6,023 nucleotides of DNA, taken from NCBI GenBank assembly GCA_045569115.1, contig JBJKZS010000088.1, positions 1 to 6,023 on the forward strand. Direction: 5' to 3'. The stretch's first letter is position 1. The number at the start of each line of letters is the position of its first letter. Positions 1-5,247 of this stretch are shown here, in pieces. The DNA is from S15-B10 sp045569115 (lineage in GTDB: Bacteria; Fidelibacterota; Marinisomatia; Marinisomatales; S15-B10). Below the pieces are notes generated by a model that saw only the letters and a program-made list of their open reading frames with translations, ran no database searches and had not been told where the DNA came from. A program made the translations under genes and the position numbers.

Positions 1-255
1 ATTTAAAATCTTGGAAAAATAAGAAAAGATAGATCAGTTATGAATTGCCAAATAAAAGTCATGAACTTTTAGAGATTTATGATTTACTAGGAAATAAAAT
101 AAAAATATTAGTTAATGAATCACAAAGTCTTGGTAAAAGGATTGTAGTGTGGATGGAATAAGCTATTAAGTAAGAGAAGTGAGCGCTGGAGTTTACTTTT
201 ACCAAATTCATTCTTGCATTTTACTTATCCTCGTAAGATATTATTATCAAAGTAA
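1..255 (+). pseudogene. Decayed C-terminal T9SS sorting domain (type A) of a secreted protein, 5' end outside the window
   Basis: Translation shows the remains of a type IX secretion C-terminal sorting domain in three successive frames. From about 33 to 152 one frame reads ISYELPNKSHELLEIYDLLG and then NKIKILVNE and VVW, the usual first half. A one-base loss near 153 moves the reading to a second frame with G (155-157), an in-frame TAA at 167-169 and then REVSAGVYFYQIHS (173-214), matching the family's SSGVYFYQL segment. A further one-base loss near 212-217 leads to a third frame reading HFTYPRKILLSK followed by TAA at 253-255, the normal basic C-terminal end. Bases 1-32 give no recognisable homology and contain a stop (30-32). 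Known for the family: such domains end exported or surface proteins in T9SS bacteria. Inference: the gene is dead. Indel sequencing errors could explain the shifts, but the extra stop and three lesions in about 100 bases favour real decay. Confidence 0.75.
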
Positions 256-274
256 TTCAGCTACTTTAAATAAC

Positions 275-315
275 TATAATAAATGATTTGATAAAATCAA
301 AATAAGCTGTAATAT
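275..315 (+). promoter_or_regulatory. Candidate promoter(s) for the SAM-riboswitch methionine transcript
   Basis: Two overlapping possibilities lie between the dead T9SS gene and the aptamer. One is a perfect TATAAT at 275-280, without a good -35 at the normal distance. The other is TTGATA at 288-293 followed after 16 bases by TAATAT (310-315). Either would start transcription some 35-70 bases before the aptamer at 355, which is plausible. The region is very AT-rich, so chance matches are expected, and promoter consensus in this lineage may differ. The call rests mainly on position. Confidence 0.3.
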
Positions 316-354
316 TAGATAAGATCAACGCTTTTTGACAGTTCGGTATCGGAT

Positions 355-460
355 TTTATCCAGAAAGGTGAAGGGATCAGGCCCTACGAAACCTTGGCAA
401 CCTGATTTGCGCAATGCAAAAAAAGGTGCTAATTCCTGCCTCTATAGAACAGAGGATAGA
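355..460 (+). ncRNA. SAM-I (S-box) riboswitch aptamer
   Basis: The S-box core is present in order. P1 pairs 355-360 with 455-460. P2 pairs AAGGT (365-369) with ACCTT (391-395) and carries the kink-turn region and the GGG/CCC upper stem (373-375/382-384). The conserved GGCAACC follows at 396-402. P3 has distal stem TTTGC/GCAAA (406-410/416-420), then the invariant GGTGCTAATTCC (425-436). P4 pairs CCTCT (439-443) with AGAGG (451-455). The P2-loop/J3-4 pseudoknot is preserved by covariation: CAGG (378-381) pairs with CCTG (435-438) where many members have CUGG/CCAG. The class binds S-adenosylmethionine and shuts down methionine and sulfur genes when SAM is plentiful. Here the next genes are metY and a homoserine acyltransferase, a classic target. 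The expression platform is not obvious; the start codon is 333 bases after P1. Confidence 0.94.
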
Positions 461-609
461 TGATAGTTCTAGAAACTGAATTGTTGAACTTTCCCCTGAA
501 TAATATCCAAGTAACATTAATCTACATGTGGTTTAGGTTATAGTTAGATCTATAATTTGGAATAACCAATGCCCAAGAGTTTAATCATATAATTTAGAAA
601 AATCTTATT

Positions 610-639
610 AGTGCTATTTCTATAGACTATTATTTTTTT
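610..639 (+). terminator. Weak candidate intrinsic terminator in the metY leader
   Basis: A stem of seven pairs with one bulged G (610-617 with 622-628, loop TTCT) is followed by ATTA and seven consecutive T (633-639). The geometry is that of a Rho-independent terminator but the stem is AT-rich and weak. It lies about 150 bases after the aptamer, farther than usual. If functional it would be the best candidate for the off state of the SAM switch. No clear antiterminator pairing was identified. Confidence 0.3.
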
Positions 640-755
640 CCAATGGACGATAAAATGATTGAGCATTCATTTTCAAATTTATTAAATCTAAACTAATGAA
701 AATTATGTTTGATACCTGTTAATAAGTATTGAATGAACAAAATAAATGAAAAAAA

Positions 756-774
756 ATGAACTTTTACAGTTCAT
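756..774 (+). promoter_or_regulatory. Hairpin just upstream of the metY ribosome binding site
   Basis: ATGAACT (756-762) and AGTTCAT (768-774) form a perfect 7-bp inverted repeat with a 5-base loop, ending 7 bases before the AAGGAG ribosome binding site. It does not cover the ribosome binding site itself. It could modulate ribosome access or mRNA stability, or be a protein-binding dyad. In such AT-rich sequence a chance origin is quite possible. Confidence 0.3.
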
Positions 775-781
775 AAACTTT

Positions 782-787
782 AAGGAG
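782..787 (+). promoter_or_regulatory. Ribosome binding site of metY (AAGGAG)
   Basis: AAGGAG lies six bases before the ATG at 794, close to ideal spacing. It fixes the metY start and is the only strong Shine-Dalgarno sequence in the window, the other genes having weak or distant ones. As the initiation site of a riboswitch-controlled gene it would also be the natural target of translational control, but I see no CTCCTT-like complement in the leader. Confidence 0.8.
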
Positions 788-793
788 TAAATA

Positions 794-2116
794 ATGAGTC
801 AAGATTACAAATTCGAAACCCTGCAAATACACGCAGGACAGGAGCCAGCCGCTGGTACAAATGCCAGAGCAGTTCCTATATTTTCAACTACATCCTTTGT
901 GTTTAATGATACAGATCATGCCGCGAATCTTTTTGCACTTAAGGAGTTTGGACCTATCTATACTCGTATGATGAATCCTACTACGGATGTTTTTGAACAG
1001 CGGGTAGCAGCGCTTGAAGGAGGTATTGCAGCACTAGCTACATCAAGTGGGCAAGCGGCACAATTTCTCGCACTTCAAACGCTTGCTCAATCAGGTGACA
1101 ATATAGTTTCTTCTAGTTACTTGTATGGTGGGACATATAATCAGCTTAAAGTATCTTTTCCTAGGTTTGGAATTGATGTGAAGTTTGCTGATGGTGATAA
1201 TCCTGAGTCTATAGCTTCATTGGTTGATGAAAATACAAAAGCCATATATCTTGAGACCATAGGTAATCCTCGCTATAATGTTCCAGATTTTGAAGCAATA
1301 TCAAAAATAGCCAAAGAGAATGGTATTCCATTAGTTGTTGATAACACATTTGGTATGGCTGGCTTAGTTTGCAGACCAATTGATTATGGAGTTGATATTG
1401 TGGTTGAATCAGCAACAAAGTGGATAGGTGGACATGGTAATACCATCGGAGGTGTGATAGTTGATGCTGGAACATTTCCATGGAATAATGGAAATTTCCC
1501 TCAATTCACAGAACCTTCTGAGGGTTATCATGGATTAAAATTCTGGGATACATTTGGACCAGAAGGTCCACTTGGTGCAAATCTTGCCTTTATATTAAAA
1601 GCAAGAGTAGAAGGACTCAGAGACTTTGGACCATCTCAGCATCCATTTGGATCATTTTTATTGATTCAAGGTTTGGAGACTCTTTCACTTCGTGGTCAAC
1701 GTCATAGCGAAAATGCTTTAAGCTTGGCTAAATGGTTAGAGAATAATGACAGAGTTGAATGGGTTAGCTATCCTGGTTTAGAAAGTCATCCTTATCATGA
1801 TCAAGCAAAGAAATATCTAAATAATGGATTGTTTGGTGGAGTACTGTCCTTTGGAATAAAAGGTGGTCGCAAGGCTGGTCAAGAGTTTATTGAGGCTGTT
1901 GAGCTATCAAGCCATCTAGCAAATGTAGGAGATGCAAAAACTCTTGTTATTCATCCAGCTACAACGACTCATCAACAATTAACAGATGAGGAACAAGTAG
2001 CTTCCGGGGTTTCTGATGAGCTTATTAGAGTATCAGTGGGGATAGAAAACGTGGATGATATAATTACCGATTTTGCTCAGGCACTCGGTAAAGTTTCCCA
2101 GAACGGCTCTTTGTAA
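794..2116 (+). CDS. metY: O-acetylhomoserine sulfhydrylase (MetY), PLP-dependent
   Basis: The cytosolic enzyme is predicted to convert O-acetylhomoserine plus sulfide into homocysteine and acetate, the direct sulfhydrylation step of methionine synthesis. The 440 residues match the usual MetY length (about 425-445) and the whole Cys/Met-metabolism PLP fold is visible. Visible motifs are YTRMMNPT (57-64), SSGQAA (84-89) in the phosphate-binding loop, Tyr111 stacking position, VVDNTF with Asp183, and SATKWIGGHG with the PLP-binding Lys209. Also present are the MetY-type GDAKTLVIHPATTTH (379-393) and IRVSVGIE with substrate-carboxylate Arg412. The insert around 225-265 is characteristic of MetY rather than MetB/MetC. 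The start follows a strong AAGGAG. It is first in a two-gene operon behind a SAM-I riboswitch, so it should be expressed when SAM is low. MetZ (O-succinylhomoserine user) is the main alternative, but length and motifs favour MetY. Confidence 0.95.
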   Translation: MSQDYKFETLQIHAGQEPAAGTNARAVPIFSTTSFVFNDTDHAANLFALKEFGPIYTRMMNPTTDVFEQRVAALEGGIAALATSSGQAAQFLALQTLAQSGDNIVSSSYLYGGTYNQLKVSFPRFGIDVKFADGDNPESIASLVDENTKAIYLETIGNPRYNVPDFEAISKIAKENGIPLVVDNTFGMAGLVCRPIDYGVDIVVESATKWIGGHGNTIGGVIVDAGTFPWNNGNFPQFTEPSEGYHGLKFWDTFGPEGPLGANLAFILKARVEGLRDFGPSQHPFGSFLLIQGLETLSLRGQRHSENALSLAKWLENNDRVEWVSYPGLESHPYHDQAKKYLNNGLFGGVLSFGIKGGRKAGQEFIEAVELSSHLANVGDAKTLVIHPATTTHQQLTDEEQVASGVSDELIRVSVGIENVDDIITDFAQALGKVSQNGSL

Positions 2117-2127
2117 AAAAAGATCGT

Positions 2128-2988
2128 ATGGGTAAAACATCCACGAGTAATGGGTTGCTGAACAATGGGCGGTCATACAATGATCGCCCTGATCAGCAAA
2201 GTGATCCTCTTCAGATTCTTATTTTGAATCTTATGTCTGAAAAAATAAATACTGAGGATCAATTCAAGCGTCTTTTCAAGCGGACACAAATCAACGTAGA
2301 AATTACCTTTTTAAGAACTGCTACTTATGAATCCAAGAATACATCAAAGGAATATTTAGATAAAAATTATAAGATTTTCTCTGAAATTAAAGACAAGCAT
2401 TTTGATGGTTTTATTAGTACGGGTTCCGCTGTAGAAAAACTTCCGTTTCAAGATGTTAAATATTGGGATGAATTATTATCAATATTTGATTGGGTAAAAG
2501 AAAAACATATTTCTTCTTATTTTATTTGTTGGGGAGCTCAAGCTGCTCTTAATCACCGTTATGGAATAAGAAAAATAGATTATCCGGAAAAACAATTTGG
2601 TATATTTAGTCATTCTTATAATGGCTCTAGTAATAATCTATCAGACTATTGGAAAAATCCTGTTCAAATTCCTGTATCCAGGTATACCGGAGTTTCAAAG
2701 GAAGATATTGATCTATGCTCGGATTTAGAGATTGTTCTTTCCTCTTCAGATACTGGTGTTTGTCTAATTACAGAAAAAAACTCAAATGATTTTTACAACC
2801 TAAATCACTTTGAATATGATCGTTTAACATTAGATAATGAATACAACAGAGATAGAAAGAATGGGGTCAAAATAGCTCTACCTTCAAATTATTATCCAAA
2901 TGATAACCCTGAAAACGAACCAATAAATTGCTGGAAAACTGATTCCATAATATTTTTTAATTATTGGTTGTCTAGAATTAGAAAGTAA
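2128..2988 (+). CDS. metA: MetA-family homoserine O-acyltransferase, predicted acetyl-CoA user
   Basis: The protein (286 residues) is recognisably MetA: LILNLMSEKI (31-40), FDGFISTGSAVE (92-103), YFICWGAQAALN (131-142), SRY (184-186) and NHFEYD (226-231). Catalytic Cys134, His227 and Glu229 correspond to E. coli Cys142, His235 and Glu237, with Lys39, Arg185 and Arg241 also at matching spacing (constant offset of 8). At the position equivalent to E. coli Gly111, which sets the acyl donor, it has Glu103, the residue of acetyl-CoA-using MetA enzymes. It should therefore make O-acetylhomoserine, the substrate of the MetY encoded 11 bases upstream. The N-terminal 25 residues are divergent and the C-terminus is about 15 residues shorter than in E. 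coli. There is no good Shine-Dalgarno, so translational coupling to metY is likely. The donor is inferred, so the family-level name homoserine O-acyltransferase is the safe one. Confidence 0.9.
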   Translation: MGKTSTSNGLLNNGRSYNDRPDQQSDPLQILILNLMSEKINTEDQFKRLFKRTQINVEITFLRTATYESKNTSKEYLDKNYKIFSEIKDKHFDGFISTGSAVEKLPFQDVKYWDELLSIFDWVKEKHISSYFICWGAQAALNHRYGIRKIDYPEKQFGIFSHSYNGSSNNLSDYWKNPVQIPVSRYTGVSKEDIDLCSDLEIVLSSSDTGVCLITEKNSNDFYNLNHFEYDRLTLDNEYNRDRKNGVKIALPSNYYPNDNPENEPINCWKTDSIIFFNYWLSRIRK

Positions 2989-3016
2989 AGGAAATAAATT
3001 ATAGTTTTTTTGTATT

Positions 3017-3041
3017 TTTAATCAGGCAATCTCTGATTAAA
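3017..3041 (+). repeat. Perfect 9-bp inverted repeat directly before the ThuA-like start codon
   Basis: TTTAATCAG (3017-3025) and CTGATTAAA (3033-3041) are exact reverse complements separated by 7 bases (GCAATCT), ending three bases before the ATG at 3045. A T run lies upstream, not downstream, so it is not a terminator for the + strand, and the minus-strand side is followed by A-rich sequence. It could be a repressor operator, or an mRNA hairpin that blocks initiation at the adjacent gene, which has no visible Shine-Dalgarno. Function is inferred only from symmetry and position. Confidence 0.5.
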
Positions 3042-3044
3042 TCG

Positions 3045-4095
3045 ATGATTACGTTAAAACCTGCTAAAACAATTTTTCTTTTAAGTATTTTACTAGTAGA
3101 CACTAGTTTTTCATTAAAATTTAGTGAAAACAAAAAATTCTCTGATGGTGAGGAATGGGTTCAATACTCAGGTGGTAATGGTTTTGGTAAAGGAAAACAT
3201 ATTGTTTTTGTTACAGCTGATCAGGAGTATCGTGCGGAAGAAGGAATGCCACAAATGGCTAAGATCCTATCTAAACGACATGGATTTAAATGTACTGTAT
3301 TATTCCCAATTGATAAAAAAACTGGTGCTATTGACCCAGAGGAATTAAATAATGTTCCAGGTCTTGAATTATTGGGTTCTGCTGATCTTATGGTCCTTGT
3401 TGCGAGAAGAATTGAATTGCCTGATTATCAAATGAAGCATATAATTGATTTTACAAACTCAGGAAAGCCAATTATTGGCTTGAGGACATCAAACCATCCA
3501 TTCCAATACGATAAAGAAACTACTAGCATATACGGAAAGTATAGTGGCCCTTTTGGATATACAGATGAAAAATTTTCTGGCGGCTATGGGAGGCAGGTTT
3601 TTGGTGATACTTGGGTTGCCCATTATGGGGATCATGGGAAGGAAAGTACCCGAGGTGTGATTGCTAAAGGGCAAGAAGATCATCCTATCGTTCGTGGGTG
3701 CAAAAACATATGGGGACCTACAGATGTTTATGAGGTTGGTAAGCTTATTGGTGATAGCAAACCAATAATTATGGGTCAAGTTTTAATTGGTATGAATGAA
3801 AATGATCCTCCAAATGAAAAAAAAACATTGATGCCCTTAGCTTGGACCAAAAACATATACAGGTGATTCAGGGAATACCTCTCGAATATTTTTTACAACA
3901 ATGGGAGCGGCTACAGATCTAGAAAGTGAAGGCCTAAGAAGATTATTGGTGAATGCAACTTATTGGTGTTTAGGAATGGAAAAAATAATACCTGAACGTT
4001 CCAATGTTGACATTGTTGGTACCTACAAACCAACTGATTTTGGGTTTGATAATTATAAAAGAGGAGTTAGTCCACAATCTCACAGGATGGAATAA
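3045..4095 (+). pseudogene. Exported ThuA-like (PF06283-type) protein, interrupted by a one-base frameshift
   Basis: Two adjacent frames together make one ThuA-like protein of about 349 residues. The first (3045-3866) starts with a signal peptide (Lys5 and Lys8, hydrophobic core IFLLSILLV, probable cleavage after about residue 23). It continues with the class I amidotransferase-like fold typical of ThuA: KHIVFVTADQEYR, DLMVLVARRIELP, GKPIIGLRTSNHPF, VAHYGDHG, DHPIVRG and LMPLAWTK. The frame then runs into TGA at 3864-3866. Skipping one A in the run 3849-3853 restores TKTYTGDSGNTSRIFFTTMG and then LRRLLVNATYWCLG to the stop at 4093-4095, the conserved family C-terminus. Known: ThuA-like proteins are linked to carbohydrate use, often periplasmic in sugar-degrading bacteria; the catalytic role of most is unknown. 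The rest of the sequence shows no decay, so a recent mutation or a homopolymer sequencing error are both likely. The start lacks a Shine-Dalgarno and follows a palindrome. Confidence 0.85.
3841..3866 (+). other. Frameshift window in the ThuA-like gene
   Basis: The two frames overlap only between the last upstream stop of the downstream frame (TAG, 3838-3840) and the TGA of the upstream frame (3864-3866). Within this window the run of five A at 3849-3853 is the likely site. Four A would give the family motif TKTYTG, whereas five give TKNIYR and a stop. The nine-A run at 3817-3825 is outside the window and cannot be the site, because a shift there would meet TGA at 3829. Confidence 0.75.
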
Positions 4096-4119
4096 GAGTA
4101 AGGATTAAAAAAATCAGTT

Positions 4120-5223
4120 ATGAAAATATCGAGAATATCAGTTTATCAGGTTGATTTACCTCTTAAGGAAGGTAGTTATAACTGGTCTGGTGGAAAATCA
4201 GTTGAAATTTTTGACAGTAATATTATTCGACTTGAAACAGATGAAGGTATTACTGGTTTTGGAGAGGTATGTCCTCTTGGACCTTTTTATTTGCCAGCAT
4301 ATTCAGCCGGAGTAAGAAGCGGAATAAATGAACTTGGACCTCATCTTATTGGACTTGATCCTATAAATATAGGACCTATAAATAGATTTATGGATCGCGC
4401 TATGAAAGGTCACCCATATGTTAAAACAGGGATTGATATAGCATGTTGGGATATTGTGGGTAAATATACGAACCAACCCGTATGTGAGTTATTGGGTGGA
4501 CGTTATGGAGATGACTTTCATCTTTATAGAGCGATTTCTCAACAATCTCCTCATGAAATGGCTGAAAAAGTTTCATTGTATCGTAGCGAAGGTTATCGAA
4601 AATTTCAGTTAAAGGTAGGCGGTGATCCTGATTTAGATATTGAACGTATACGTGAAGTGTCTCGAATTCTTAAGAAAGGCGATAAGCTAATAGCGGATGC
4701 TAATACTGGTTGGGTTCAGCATGAAGCTCTTAGAGTAGTTAAGGCTGTTAAGGATATTGATGTTTATATAGAGCAACCTTGCAATTCGTATGAAGAATGC
4801 CTTTCAATCCGGAACCATACAAATAACCCCTTTATACTAGATGAAGTAATTGATGGCATAGATATTCTTTTTAGGGCGTATGGTGATAGTGCAATGGATA
4901 TAGTGAATATAAAAATTAGCAAATTTGGTGGTCTAACCAGAGCTAAACTTGCCCGAGATTTATGTGTTCAGTTGGGGGTATCCATGACTATCGAGGATAG
5001 TTGGGGAGGGGATATAACAACAGCTGCTATTGCTCACTTAGCTCATAGCACTCCAACAGAATTCCTTTTTTCTTCAACTGACTTTAATAGTTATGGTACA
5101 GTAAAAACTGCTAAAGGTGCACCCCAAAGACAAAGTGGGCGAATGGCAGCTTCAAAAAATTCTGGATTAGGTGTTGAACCTTTAATGGATGTACTAGGAG
5201 ATCCTGTTATTGATATTTCTTAA
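4120..5223 (+). CDS. Enolase-superfamily (mandelate racemase/MLE) enzyme, probable cis-3-hydroxy-L-proline dehydratase type
   Basis: An intact 367-residue member of the mandelate racemase/muconate lactonizing group. The N-terminal capping domain runs to about residue 125, with FGEVCPLGPFYLPAY (47-61), and the barrel follows. Metal ligands are Asp193 (ADANTGW), Glu218 (IEQPC) and Asp241 (LDEV). Probable acid/base lysines are Lys165 at the end of strand 2 (FQLKVGGDP; the first Lys of the usual KxK is Gln163) and Lys265 at strand 6 (NIKISKFGGLT). The pattern SWGGDITTAAIAHLAHSTP (294-312) and DFNSY (321-325) are shared, as I recognise them, with proteins annotated as cis-3-hydroxy-L-proline dehydratase and the related hydroxyproline-betaine epimerase. 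Either reaction abstracts the proton alpha to a carboxylate using Mg2+. The exact substrate is inference; superfamily assignment is firm. It follows the ThuA-like gene by 24 bases with an AAGGA 15 bases before the ATG, and has no terminator hairpin downstream. Confidence 0.88.
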   Translation: MKISRISVYQVDLPLKEGSYNWSGGKSVEIFDSNIIRLETDEGITGFGEVCPLGPFYLPAYSAGVRSGINELGPHLIGLDPINIGPINRFMDRAMKGHPYVKTGIDIACWDIVGKYTNQPVCELLGGRYGDDFHLYRAISQQSPHEMAEKVSLYRSEGYRKFQLKVGGDPDLDIERIREVSRILKKGDKLIADANTGWVQHEALRVVKAVKDIDVYIEQPCNSYEECLSIRNHTNNPFILDEVIDGIDILFRAYGDSAMDIVNIKISKFGGLTRAKLARDLCVQLGVSMTIEDSWGGDITTAAIAHLAHSTPTEFLFSSTDFNSYGTVKTAKGAPQRQSGRMAASKNSGLGVEPLMDVLGDPVIDIS

Positions 5224-5247
5224 AATGATTATTGTATATAATAAAAA

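Larger units (their letters stand above)
461..793 (+). other. Long 5' leader between SAM aptamer and metY
   Basis: This 333-base stretch has no convincing protein gene. It holds a GU-containing 12-bp hairpin (532-561), a weak terminator-like hairpin with a T run (610-639), a 7-bp stem AAAATGA/TCATTTT (652-658/667-673), a 7-bp stem just before the ribosome binding site (756-774), and a 27-codon reading frame (460-543) starting on the last base of aptamer P1. S-box switches usually place the regulatory terminator or anti-Shine-Dalgarno helix within tens of bases of the aptamer, so the length is unusual. Control could be by premature termination near 610-639, by an unrecognised structure, or there may be a second promoter inside the leader; I found no good one. 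Confidence 0.6.

Noticed and set aside
335..340. Perfect TTGACA -35 hexamer
   Set aside because: A -10 at 16-18 bases would fall inside the aptamer (about 357-364), where no TATAAT-like sequence occurs, and transcription would start within the riboswitch and destroy it.
61..766. Shared 11-mer ATGAACTTTTA at 61-71 and 756-766 as a direct repeat
   Set aside because: A single short AT-rich match over 700 bases with no further similarity around it is expected by chance.
1209..1481. Minus-strand open frame within metY
   Set aside because: It is antisense to the conserved PLP-enzyme core, with a low-complexity translation; a shadow frame.
3489..3779. Minus-strand open frame within the ThuA-like gene
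   Set aside because: It is antisense to conserved ThuA motifs and resembles no known family.
3817..3825. Run of nine A as a slippage site that could rescue the ThuA-like frameshift
   Set aside because: Moving to the downstream frame here meets TGA at 3829-3831 and TAG at 3838-3840, so the shift must lie after 3840.
3901..4095. Separate 64-residue small protein
   Set aside because: Its sequence is the conserved C-terminus of the ThuA-like protein and continues the upstream frame without a gap; its ATG is an internal Met, with no ribosome binding site.
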